Shown: positions 15,437 through 22,266, counted from the first letter of the stretch. The stretch is 64,000 nt of DNA from Dehalogenimonas formicexedens (GCF_001953175.1 NZ_CP018258.1:1640210-1704209), one strand, 5' to 3'. Program-made: numbers and translations. The notes: generated by a model from the sequence alone, not told the origin.

Positions 15437-15762
15437 AAATCAGCGGTTTTGTTTAATAATACACCAGCAACTGGGCGTTGGCAATACTCCTTGGATCTGC
15501 TTGCCGCTGGTACAGTACCGGCGGCAAGCCCGAGCTACTATTCTCCATTTCGCCCGAGTTCGCCGCTGTCACCGCCGACCGAGCATTTGCTTGTTCAAAA
15601 CGCTTCTGATCTCCGGGGGAGAGGGTGTAAATACAGCTAGTTCTTCGGAGTGTTCAAAATGACTTTTTGTTTGACAATGAAGCTGGAAAAACACGCAAAC
15701 GCACCTTAACAACTGAACATGAAAAGCCTTGACCTGAACGCTTGCCCTGAAAGGGGGAAAAC
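15437..15762. other. Leader region before sigma-like gene, copy 1
   Basis: No convincing gene. The last 60 bases resemble the region before the second sigma-like gene: CACCTTA-x-CAACTGAA, then CCTTGACCTGAACGCTTGCC, then a GAAAGGGGG ribosome-binding site. A promoter probably lies here, but no clear -35/-10 pair was identified. Confidence 0.4.
15732..15746 (+). repeat. 15-bp inverted repeat, left arm, module 1
   Basis: ACCTGAACGCTTGCC here is the exact reverse complement of 16687-16701, so the sigma-like gene is bracketed by a perfect inverted repeat. The same 15-mer pair occurs at the same places around the second sigma-like gene (36921-36935 and 37637-37651). A related direct copy (CTGAAACGCTTGAAC) follows the clamp gene at 17985-17999. 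It may be a protein-binding site or allow pairing in the mRNA. Confidence 0.8.
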
Positions 15763-16596
15763 GTGAGTTCAAGCGTAACAGTAGCGGGGGAATACAATCG
15801 GCCTGGGGGCTTCTGTAACCGATGTCACAAGGTTTGGGTGCTAAAAGAGCGGCAAGGCGTTTGCCGATGGTGCGGAAAGATCGCCACCTGTCAGACCAAA
15901 GAGACAAGCGCCTTGCGTAGTTTCAAGTCTAGCCGAAGCACCAGACCAAAGCAAACCGAAGCGGTCGGGTATGACCACCTTAGCGGCCAATGGCTTACCT
16001 TCTATACCATAGCCTCGAAGTTCAGCCACAAGGCCAAGCCGGACGAGCGGGATGACCTGCTCCATGACATTATCATCACCCTTGCCGATGTCGAGCGGAA
16101 TAACGGATACCATCCCTTCACCGAAACCGCCATGTATCGCATCGCCAGCCGCGCCCAAGCATTGTACTGGCGCAAGCGTTACCGGATAGACAACGGCCTT
16201 ACCTGCGGGGACTGTAGCAAGGCGCAACGGCAGAAGTGTAAAGAGAACTGGCTCTTTTCGGCGTGTCCCAAAGCCGTCAAACTCGAAAGCCTGAATAAGC
16301 CCGTCATAGACGATGAAGGCAACACCACCGAACTCGGCGATCTGATTGCCGACGACAGGGCGTTAGACCTCGATGCCTGGCTGGATGCCGGCACTTTTCT
16401 GCTCCATTGTCCCGACAGGCTAATCGCCATCGCCGAAAAGCGGCGGGACGGGCAAGCCCTTACCAATGCCGAAATGATTTACCTTTGCCGCTTTCGGAAA
16501 ATGGAACAACAAAGACTGTTTGAGGGTGAAAGGTTTCGGCCTTATTCCGCAACTAATACAGTGGGAGCTTCGGCTATGCCAGCGAATTGCGGGTAG
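15763..16596 (+). CDS. Sigma-70-like factor with zinc ribbon, copy 1
   Basis: GTG start with AAAGGGGG five bases upstream. Residues 18-37 form a CxxC...CxxC zinc ribbon (Cys18, 21, 34, 37). Residues about 70-140 resemble sigma region 2 (YDHLSGQWLTFYTIASKF, ERDDLLHDIIITLADVE, AMYRIASRAQALYWRKRYR). A second Cys cluster (CGDCSKAQRQKC) and a conserved linker (LDLDAWLDAGTFLL) follow, then a region-4-like helix pair ending FRKMEQQ. A shorter copy without both Cys clusters is at 36960-37481. It precedes the clamp-like gene; an element-specific sigma or DNA-binding regulator is the best reading, unproven. Confidence 0.65.
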   Translation: MSSSVTVAGEYNRPGGFCNRCHKVWVLKERQGVCRWCGKIATCQTKETSALRSFKSSRSTRPKQTEAVGYDHLSGQWLTFYTIASKFSHKAKPDERDDLLHDIIITLADVERNNGYHPFTETAMYRIASRAQALYWRKRYRIDNGLTCGDCSKAQRQKCKENWLFSACPKAVKLESLNKPVIDDEGNTTELGDLIADDRALDLDAWLDAGTFLLHCPDRLIAIAEKRRDGQALTNAEMIYLCRFRKMEQQRLFEGERFRPYSATNTVGASAMPANCG

Positions 16597-16660
16597 CCGA
16601 TAGCTTACTACTAGGCGAAGCCGATGGAGTTGCCCACCTATCGGATAGCAAGAGGGGGTC
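16561..16660 (+). promoter_or_regulatory. Conserved two-hairpin RNA leader of clamp gene, copy 1
   Basis: Hairpin A pairs 16570-16577 with 16593-16600 (8 bp) around the 15-base loop GCCAGCGAATTGCGG. Hairpin B pairs CCGATGG (16621-16627) with CCTATCGG (ending 16644). A ribosome-binding site AGAGGGGG follows at 16651-16658. The equivalent leader of the second clamp gene (37511-37609) keeps the loop and both stems although the stem bases differ in a compensatory way. GTGGG (16561-16565) could also pair with CCCAC (16633-16637). This is an RNA-structure prediction by eye; overlap with the sigma-gene 3' end is 36 bases. Confidence 0.7.
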
Positions 16661-17976
16661 GGACAATCGAACAACTGAATATTGAGGGCAAGCGTTCAGG
16701 TCAGGGCTTTTTAGCGCACAAGGCTGTACTGGTCAACGCCTTATCAAGGACACTCGCCGAAAGGGCGATGCTTCTTGACCTCACCATTGGGCGGAAAGGC
16801 TTTCTTACTTACCTCAAGTCTTTAGGCGGGTCGAACATCGTGAAAATCGTCCCGTCTAACGGCGATGCCAGCGTATCGCGGGTCGCCGGAAAATGCCTTA
16901 AGGTGGTCTGCGGAGCCAACACCAGCTACCTTGACAACATGGCCTGGGTCGGCGAAAAAACACCCCTTACCCTGTGCGACATCAGGGTAAGCCCGTCATA
17001 CTCGGTAAGTCCCAACCTCGGCGCGACAGAGCTATCGGAAGCCCTTTCAAGGGTACTGCCGTTTACCTCGGATGAGAACACCCGCCCCGTACTTCAATGC
17101 GTTCTCTTCCGGGTCAAGGACGGCAAGCTAACCCTCGTTAGCGCCGACGGCTACCGACTCGCCGTACTCAAACTGGACTTCGACGGGGATGAAGGACAAG
17201 CTCTCGTTAGTCGCGATGAGCTAAAGGGCGTCACCGCCGCTCTTCGACGGGCGCGACGGGTAAGGCTGTCACTTGAAAAGAGGAAAGACAGCGAGGGGAT
17301 GGACCTCAATCTGGACACGGAGCTAATCCGCTATGGATGGCGGGGATGCGCCGGTAACTTTCCAGACTATGAGAAGCTCATACCCGCCGACTTTAGCGCC
17401 CGCGCCAGCTTCGACACCAATGAGGCGCTCAAGGCGGTAAGCTCACTCAAGGTCATTGCCAACGTCAAAGCCTACGCCATAGACCTCACCATCGGCAACG
17501 GCAAGGTGGTCATGGCAAACACCGACGACAAGGGCGAGGCCGAGATACCCGCCGACACTACCGGCGAGCCTATCAAGATAAGGCTTGACGGGGGTTATCT
17601 CGCCGAAGCTCTGAGGGCTTGCGGCGGGATGGTGGAGCTAAAACTCGTTGACGCGAAGTCACCGATGCTTTTTGCCGCGCCGGACTATGAGCTGGTGGTC
17701 ATGCCGATGCTTCTGCCGGAAGCCAAGAAGCCGAAGGTCGAAGCCAAGGCCGCCGAGACTCCCCACGAAAGCGGGGACAAGACAGAAGCGAGCCAACCCG
17801 CCGAACCCGCCGAACCGAAGGTTGAGATAGTCGAAGCGGTCGCCGAGCCGGATGCCGAGCCGGTCGCCGCCGAGGAAGTCGCCCAAGCTGTCGCCGAGGC
17901 CGAGGCCATCACGAAGGCCGAGAAGCCCAAGACCAAGAAGCATAGCAAGGCGAAAGAACCAGTCGCCGTTGCCTAA
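16624..17976 (+). CDS. DNA polymerase III beta clamp-like protein, copy 1
   Basis: The last two thirds match DnaN domains 2 and 3: TRPVLQCVLFRVKDGKLTLV-S-A-D-G-Y-RLA, GNFPDYEKLIP and a final YELVVMPM. The first 110 residues are divergent from DnaN domain 1 but conserved with copy 2 (LTIGRKGFLTYLKSLGGSN, GKCLKVVCGANT). A tail of about 85 residues is rich in Ala/Glu/Pro/Lys. ATG 16624 lies inside a conserved RNA hairpin and its frame is closed in copy 2, so translation probably starts at ATC 16666 or CTG 16675 after AGAGGGGG. A clamp gives the element its own processivity factor or recruits the host polymerase; that is an inference. Confidence 0.85.
   Translation: MELPTYRIARGGRTIEQLNIEGKRSGQGFLAHKAVLVNALSRTLAERAMLLDLTIGRKGFLTYLKSLGGSNIVKIVPSNGDASVSRVAGKCLKVVCGANTSYLDNMAWVGEKTPLTLCDIRVSPSYSVSPNLGATELSEALSRVLPFTSDENTRPVLQCVLFRVKDGKLTLVSADGYRLAVLKLDFDGDEGQALVSRDELKGVTAALRRARRVRLSLEKRKDSEGMDLNLDTELIRYGWRGCAGNFPDYEKLIPADFSARASFDTNEALKAVSSLKVIANVKAYAIDLTIGNGKVVMANTDDKGEAEIPADTTGEPIKIRLDGGYLAEALRACGGMVELKLVDAKSPMLFAAPDYELVVMPMLLPEAKKPKVEAKAAETPHESGDKTEASQPAEPAEPKVEIVEAVAEPDAEPVAAEEVAQAVAEAEAITKAEKPKTKKHSKAKEPVAVA
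16687..16701 (+). repeat. 15-bp inverted repeat, right arm, module 1
   Basis: GGCAAGCGTTCAGGT is the exact reverse complement of 15732-15746. It lies in the first codons of the clamp gene (encoding GKRSG) and is kept base for base in the second module at 37637-37651, although neighbouring third codon positions differ. Confidence 0.8.
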
Positions 17977-18019
17977 AGCCTGAACTGAAACGCTTGAACT
18001 CACAAAACAGCCGCACATG

Positions 18020-18043
18020 AAGGGGCTTTAACGCCCCTTTTTG
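18020..18043 (+). terminator. Terminator 1 after clamp gene, copy 1
   Basis: AAGGGGC and GCCCCTT pair around TTTAAC, followed by TTT. It is 44 bases after the clamp stop and just after the conserved ACGCTTGAACTCACAAAACA sequence. Confidence 0.75.
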
Positions 18044-18059
18044 TGCTTCTTTTTTCGTA

Positions 18060-18101
18060 GGGGATATTCCTACCTGTGCTGGTGGGAATATCCCCTTTTG
18101 T
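18060..18101 (+). terminator. Terminator-like hairpin 2 after clamp gene, copy 1
   Basis: GGGGATATTCC and GGAATATCCCC form an 11-bp stem followed by TTTTG. The GGGGATATTC / GAATATCCCC arms recur at 38961-39006 after the second clamp gene, while the loop differs, so the structure is conserved as part of the module. Confidence 0.75.
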
Positions 18102-18149
18102 TTTGGCTGAAATACCGGCGAGGGCAAGAAAGGCGAAACGGAGAGAAGG

Positions 18150-18362
18150 ATGAAAGAACAAAGGATACCGGAACTCGGCGAGCATGCCGACCGCGGTTTC
18201 CGGCTGGAAAACCTTGACGACCACATGGTGGCGCTCTACCACGAGGATGAGGAACTGGGCGTTTTCAGCCAGATCGGAGCGACGGCGGAGAGCATCCAGA
18301 AGGAATGCGCCAGGCATCTTACCGCCAGACATGGCGGGGAAGGCATCGAGAAAACCGAATAA
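18150..18362 (+). CDS. 70-aa acidic protein of unknown function
   Basis: AGAAGG lies five bases before ATG. The product (MKEQRIPELGEHADRGF ... GIEKTE) is acidic and hydrophilic with no membrane segment. It is the first gene after the clamp terminators, in the place occupied by an unrelated 137-residue gene in element 2, so this slot seems to hold variable accessory genes. No family recognised. Confidence 0.6.
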   Translation: MKEQRIPELGEHADRGFRLENLDDHMVALYHEDEELGVFSQIGATAESIQKECARHLTARHGGEGIEKTE

Positions 18363-18451
18363 GGCCGCCCAGGGCGTAGAGAAGGGGTCGAGAAGCATGA
18401 AGTACCGACCCCTTACTCTTGCCCGAAGACGATGGAAAGGAGGTGATAAAT

Positions 18452-18754
18452 ATGGATGCGCTGCTGGTAACCAATCCCACTGTCCCGCTAGGCCAGGTGG
18501 TGGCCACCCGGGGAGTGTATGCCTTGGCCGGAGAAAACCCCAAGTTCGCTGAGTTCATGCCCCGCTGCCTGAACCGCCACGCCAAAGGCGATTGGGGCGA
18601 CCTCGATGAGGCAGACAACCAAGAGAACGAGCTGAGCCTGGAGCAAGGCTTCAGACTGCTCTCGTCTTATGAGAGCGAGGGCTTACCTAAGATTTGGATC
18701 ATCACCGAAGCCGACCGGTCATCAACGACAATTCTTTTCCCCGATGAGTACTGA
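18452..18754 (+). CDS. Plasmid/ICE-type small protein of unknown function
   Basis: ATG 18452 has AAGGAGG eight bases upstream; the longer frame from 18419 lacks a site. The 100 residues match a family common on plasmids and integrative elements: VPLGQVVATRGVYAL, RHAKGDWGDLDEADNQEN, GFRLLSSYES and a closing IWIITEADRSSTTILFPDEY. Members have no established function. Its presence supports the mobile nature of this region. Confidence 0.8.
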   Translation: MDALLVTNPTVPLGQVVATRGVYALAGENPKFAEFMPRCLNRHAKGDWGDLDEADNQENELSLEQGFRLLSSYESEGLPKIWIITEADRSSTTILFPDEY

Positions 18755-18835
18755 CTCAAGAACCTGTGTGCCAGTTAGGTGTTATCAAAGCAGGCAAATA
18801 CGAAGGGGTAACAATGCCCGAATAGAGGTGAAACT

Positions 18836-19132
18836 ATGCCTATCAAATGGAGTGCCCTTAAGGTAAGTGAAGCAATGGACATGGTCGAGGAGTTCATTGA
18901 CCAGGCCGCCGAACCGCTGGAACAGGCCAGGATTGTAGCAATTGCAGCAAGAGGAATAGACGACATCCCACAATACGTCGACGAGCGCCTTGCACATCTC
19001 ATCGGCGATATTGGGCGTATTGACCATATCAAGGGCTCTATTTCGGAAGTCCGAAAATCCTTACCTATCGGCGCCGCGGCGGAAGAGCAGAAGAGAATCG
19101 AAAGCGGCAACCAGCTCGTCCTGGTGGCCTAA
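18836..19132 (+). CDS. 98-aa helical protein of unknown function
   Basis: A gAGGTG site precedes the ATG. The protein is predicted helical and acidic (VSEAMDMVEEFIDQAAEPLEQARIVAI), with a slightly hydrophobic end QLVLVA. It follows the plasmid-type gene by 81 bases on the same strand. No family was recognised. Confidence 0.6.
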   Translation: MPIKWSALKVSEAMDMVEEFIDQAAEPLEQARIVAIAARGIDDIPQYVDERLAHLIGDIGRIDHIKGSISEVRKSLPIGAAAEEQKRIESGNQLVLVA

Positions 19133-19198
19133 ACCAATAACCACTACCAAATTCAAAGGGATACCCATGCCCAATACTGAACGGAAGGAGTAACAAGC

Positions 19199-19672
19199 AT
19201 GGCAGGTCAACTCGATCTGTTTCAGGGCGTTAAGCTGGCGGAGCCGGTGCCGAAAACCACGGTCAGACTTGGCCGGAAAGCCGCCCAGATACCGCTACGG
19301 AAGAAGCAGCGGGTAGCCGCAAAGCGTCTCATGGAAATACTTAAAGAACTGGAGGGTAAGGACATTTACCTTGGCTCCTACAGTGCCGGCGGCGGCCATT
19401 TCTGGCTCGATAATCTGAAGCTATCTAAGCTTAGAGTCGATGGGTTCAGGACGGAATCTGATGTATCCTGCCCGCCATCGGTCATCGTTTTGTGGGGGAG
19501 TAAAGGGGCCTGCGTCAGGATATTCACGGACTGCTTGTTAGCAGTCCGTGAACAAGAGTATCAGAATTACCATCACTATCTCCTCGACTTTTGGAACGGC
19601 TTTGGCCAATGCCCGATAAACGGTTACAGATCACACTACGCATGTTTGGCTGTCACCAAGTTCAAGGGCTGA
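19199..19672 (+). CDS. 157-aa unknown element protein
   Basis: GGAAGGAG lies 9 bases before ATG. The start MAGQLDLFQGVKL resembles short clamp-binding peptides (Q-L-x-L-F), which is notable because the element encodes its own clamp; that link is only a suggestion. Residues 20-50 are basic (RLGRKAAQIPLRKKQRVAAKRL), and the rest is mixed with several Cys/Tyr/Trp. It ends the last visible operon of element 1 and is followed by a terminator. No family recognised. Confidence 0.6.
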   Translation: MAGQLDLFQGVKLAEPVPKTTVRLGRKAAQIPLRKKQRVAAKRLMEILKELEGKDIYLGSYSAGGGHFWLDNLKLSKLRVDGFRTESDVSCPPSVIVLWGSKGACVRIFTDCLLAVREQEYQNYHHYLLDFWNGFGQCPINGYRSHYACLAVTKFKG

Positions 19673-19694
19673 TCGACAGGAGAAAGCTCAAATT

Positions 19695-19732
19695 AAAGGG
19701 AGTCTGGGGGTTCGTCCCGGCTCCCTTTTTTT
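19695..19732 (+). terminator. Intrinsic terminator ending element 1 operon
   Basis: AAAGGGAG pairs with CTCCCTTT (8 bp), with a partly paired G/C interior, followed by seven T in total. It lies 23 bases after the last element 1 gene. Confidence 0.75.
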
Positions 19733-19752
19733 ATAGAAAAGGAGCGAGAATA

Positions 19753-19772
19753 CCCGCCAGCTTGCTGGCGGG
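19753..19772. repeat. Palindrome with CCAGCTTGCTGG core, copy 1
   Basis: Arms CCCGCCAGC and GCTGGCGGG are separated by TT (9-bp arms). A second palindrome with the same CCAGCTTGCTGG core but all-C/G outer arms is at 19817-19836. Pairs of such hairpins resemble REP-type or transposon-end hairpins; nothing else identifies them. Confidence 0.6.
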
Positions 19773-19816
19773 ATGAATCGCAAGGGCGGGGTGGCCCGTT
19801 TCTTCCCCTCCTGATG

Positions 19817-19836
19817 CCCCCCAGCTTGCTGGGGGG
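19817..19836. repeat. Palindrome with CCAGCTTGCTGG core, copy 2
   Basis: Arms CCCCCCAGC and GCTGGGGGG are separated by TT. The core is identical to 19757-19768 and the outer bases have changed on both arms together, so the structure seems selected or copied rather than random. Confidence 0.6.
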
Positions 19837-20034
19837 GGTAATTCACTTCACAATCCTCGACTCGGGGCGGGCCAGATTCACCGTGACGGTGGTCGATTTG
19901 ACCCTTATAAGTACGATTCATCGGCCATCGGCATGAAGTAAGTGAAATTCATCTAATTTTATCCCACAAGATATCTGAAACTAGTCTAACAATTGCTGTG
20001 GTCTGAAATAAAGCAAAAGTGGCGAATGCTTTAG

Positions 20035-20769
20035 AATGATGAGCCGGACCTGGCTTCGCGGCTACAGAGAAGGGATACCATAAGGGCTTGTGTGTTTGGC
20101 AGCCCGCGGCTCCACATCATGCTCAAAAGAGAGGGACTGGTAGTCAACCACAAGCGGACCGAACGCATCTACAGGGAAGAGGGATTGGCTTTAAGAAGGA
20201 AGAGACGCCGTAAAGGAGCTGCCAGCGCCCGTGTTGTGATGTCGGCGCCATCTCGTCCCAATCAGAAGTGGAGCATGGATTTTGTGACTGACAGCATCGT
20301 AACCGGCCGGCGCTTCCGGGCCCTGGCCATCGTCGATGATTATTCCCGGGAATGCCCTGCAATCGAGGTCGATACCTCGCTGGGTGGCGTCAGGGTGATC
20401 AGCGTCCTGGAAAGACTGGCGGCTATGCGCGGCTTGCCCGAAGCCATCACCGTGGTGGATAACGGGCCAGAATTTGCCGGTAAAGCTATGGATGAGTGGG
20501 CGTTTCGCAAAGGGGTCAAGCTCAGCTTCATCCGCCCCGGCAAACCTATTGAAAACACCTTCGCAGAAAGCTTCAACGGCAGACTACGCGACGAATGCCT
20601 GAACACAAACTGGTTTCTGAATCTAAAACATGCCAGAGAAGTTATCGAGGCATGGAGAATGGATTATAATACTGTCAGACCTCATAGCTCATTGGATGGA
20701 TTGGCACACCAGGAATTCATGGAACTAGACGGAAACACTAAGATGCATCTGGCACTAAAGATGGGGTAA
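20035..20769 (+). pseudogene. IS3-family transposase remnant (OrfB)
   Basis: The frame is open from 20035 and matches the middle and end of an IS3-type Orf[24 protein letters not shown] (usually 'FGYRRLH'), [18 protein letters not shown], then the DDE core with [19 protein letters not shown] and [18 protein letters not shown], and a [10 protein letters not shown] end. OrfA and the OrfB N-terminus are missing, no terminal repeats were found, and there is no ribosome-binding site at GTG 20092. It is therefore a truncated remnant marking the border between element 1 and the chromosome. Confidence 0.8.
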
Positions 20770-20876
20770 GGTCAACGGATGCTTTTCGTTCGACTTACTC
20801 TCTTGTATTTTTTCGCTCCATTTTAATAGTATCCGTTTTAACGATCTGATTTTCTATGTATTTTCAATTTTTACTC

Positions 20877-21737
20877 TTAACTCTTTGCCCAGATAGACTT
20901 AAGAGTAACCCATTGTTCGGGACAATGTCTAATATACCTTTCCATGACCTGAGCTATTTGCTCTACGTTTTTTACTACCGCGCCGTTTCCAGTGGTGAAA
21001 ACATCGATGGCTGGTTCTACATATATAACATATTTACCATTATCTTCGCGTCGATTAAAGATGGGGACAATAGCCGCTCCGGTGCGCATGGCCATTCTGA
21101 CAGCTACCGTGGGCAGAGTAGCCTCCTCACCAAAGAAGACCGATGTTATGCCTTTCCCTTTGATGTTACGGTCGCAAGCCATCAATATTGCTTCACCGCT
21201 TCGCAGTAGCTGCATCATTGATTCCAGCGCACCCGGTCGGCCTGGCATGAAAGCGACGCCATGGCTCTCTCTCAAGGCAGTAACATGATTAAGCAGAGGC
21301 GGCGGTTTCAAAGCCTCTACCAAGACTGTTGTTTTGACCGATCGAATGGCAAATATCTGTGCCGCGATATCAAAACTGCCCAGGTGAGCCGTGACCAACA
21401 CAACACCCCACTTCCGCTCTAGAGCATCTTTAAGATGTTGCCAGCCATGGACAGTTAAATGGCGCTCGATTTCATCAAGTTCCATGTGCGGTAACTTTAT
21501 AAGGTCAAAATAGTTTTTGGCTGTATTCTTTAGTACTTCGCGCACAGCCCTTCTTAGGACAATATCATCTACGTTAAACCCCAGGACATGCCTCATATTG
21601 TCAGCAACTCCAACCCTCGCTGTAGGGAAGAAGGTGTAAGCGAAATCTGCGACTAGACTCGCGACAAAGTAGCCAAGGTTTCTAGGTAAGTAGGACAGAC
21701 TGAATCCTGCAATCTTAAACGCATAATATTTCCACAT
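20877..21737 (-). CDS. Lauroyl/myristoyl-type lysophospholipid acyltransferase
   Basis: This 286-residue product belongs to the LpxL/HtrB-like acyltransferases. It has an N-terminal hydrophobic helix, the catalytic HxxxxD as HLGSFD, an 'R-x-G-G-A-x-x-x-M' type segment (GRPGALESMMQLLRSG), and an MACDRNIKG-K-G-I-x-S-V-F-F-G-E-E motif. In Gram-positive-type bacteria such enzymes acylate glycolipids. ATG 21737 with GAGAGG upstream is preferred to TTG 21779. It is divergent from the Tat genes; the intergenic region contains promoter A. Confidence 0.85.
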   Translation of the reverse strand: MWKYYAFKIAGFSLSYLPRNLGYFVASLVADFAYTFFPTARVGVADNMRHVLGFNVDDIVLRRAVREVLKNTAKNYFDLIKLPHMELDEIERHLTVHGWQHLKDALERKWGVVLVTAHLGSFDIAAQIFAIRSVKTTVLVEALKPPPLLNHVTALRESHGVAFMPGRPGALESMMQLLRSGEAILMACDRNIKGKGITSVFFGEEATLPTVAVRMAMRTGAAIVPIFNRREDNGKYVIYVEPAIDVFTTGNGAVVKNVEQIAQVMERYIRHCPEQWVTLKSIWAKS

Positions 21738-21782
21738 TTGGTCATCCCTCTCTGTGGCATAACTGTTAGCGTCGGTCAAAAC

Positions 21783-21836
21783 TTGACACCTATCTGGAAG
21801 TATATTACCATATAATTTGGTTTCTTTGGAAGTTTA
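21783..21836 (+). promoter_or_regulatory. Promoter A with operator palindrome, upstream of tatA
   Basis: TTGACA (21783-21788), a 17-base spacer, TACCAT (21806-21811) and the imperfect palindrome ACCATATAATTTGGT form the core, followed by TTTCTTTGGAAGTTT. Promoter B at 25843-25895 has the same -35, spacing, -10, palindrome and downstream block, so both are probably bound by one regulator. The first gene downstream is the tatA-like gene, 157 bases away. Confidence 0.65.
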
Positions 21837-21967
21837 CCCCAGTCATAACGAGATTGTGTTATGCGAACGTCATATAGAGAAGGAAAGGCGGCACAGGTAA
21901 AGCACGCCTCCGATAGTCTCCTTGTAACTGCACCTAAGACGGAGTACACCTCAAAAGTAGGTATAGT

Positions 21968-22201
21968 GTGCCATTCAGACTGGGCCCCTTGGAACTATGT
22001 ATTATTCTGGTAATCATTCTCCTCATCTTCGGCGTCGGGAAACTGCCTCAGGTGGGTGAAGCTATTGGCAAAAGTCTTAAGTCGTTCAGGGATGGATCCT
22101 CCGGCGAAGATGAAGAAAAGCCAAAAGAAGTGAAGTCGGCAACAATTACCGGGACACCAGAGGCGGTCGTCTCCAAAACGGAAGATACTCCTAAGGCTTA
22201 G
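21968..22201 (+). CDS. tatA: Sec-independent translocase protein TatA
   Basis: This 77-residue protein has the TatA layout: one N-terminal membrane helix (GPLELCIILVIILLIFGVGKLPQVG), an FG hinge, an amphipathic helix (EAIGKSLKSFRDG) and a charged soluble tail. It would form the pore of the twin-arginine translocase. GTG start with a weak ribosome-binding site. A second TatA/B-type gene lies 65 bases downstream; no tatC is in the window. Confidence 0.9.
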   Translation: MPFRLGPLELCIILVIILLIFGVGKLPQVGEAIGKSLKSFRDGSSGEDEEKPKEVKSATITGTPEAVVSKTEDTPKA

Positions 22202-22266
22202 CTTTGGGAGGGGAGAAGTGGTTCCTGAAGTTTTAGCATGTAGAAGTTAAAGGGTAATAACCAACA

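Larger units (their letters stand above)
1..20030. mobile_element. Element 1: virus-like integrated element, left end outside window
   Basis: This stretch holds a co-directional structural-type operon, a tyrosine recombinase, an ArdC-type antirestriction gene, a cargo island, a sigma-like gene and a clamp-like gene, none of which looks like core chromosome. Its left end lies outside the window. The right end is placed near the terminator and palindromes at 19.7-19.84 kb, just before an IS3 remnant and the first chromosomal gene. No terminase, portal or capsid gene is seen, so the kind of particle is unknown. No attachment-site repeat was found; the right boundary is approximate. Confidence 0.6.
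19673..20034. other. Right-end region of element 1, non-coding
   Basis: No supported gene. It holds a terminator (19695-19732), two closely related palindromes (19753-19772, 19817-19836) and then AT-rich sequence up to a broken IS3-type transposase. The junction between element 1 and the chromosome probably lies here. Confidence 0.45.

Noticed and set aside
19680-19735. tRNA-like sequence GGGGGTTCGTCCC near the element end
   Set aside because: It lacks the T-loop continuation and any acceptor or anticodon arms; it is the loop side of a terminator.
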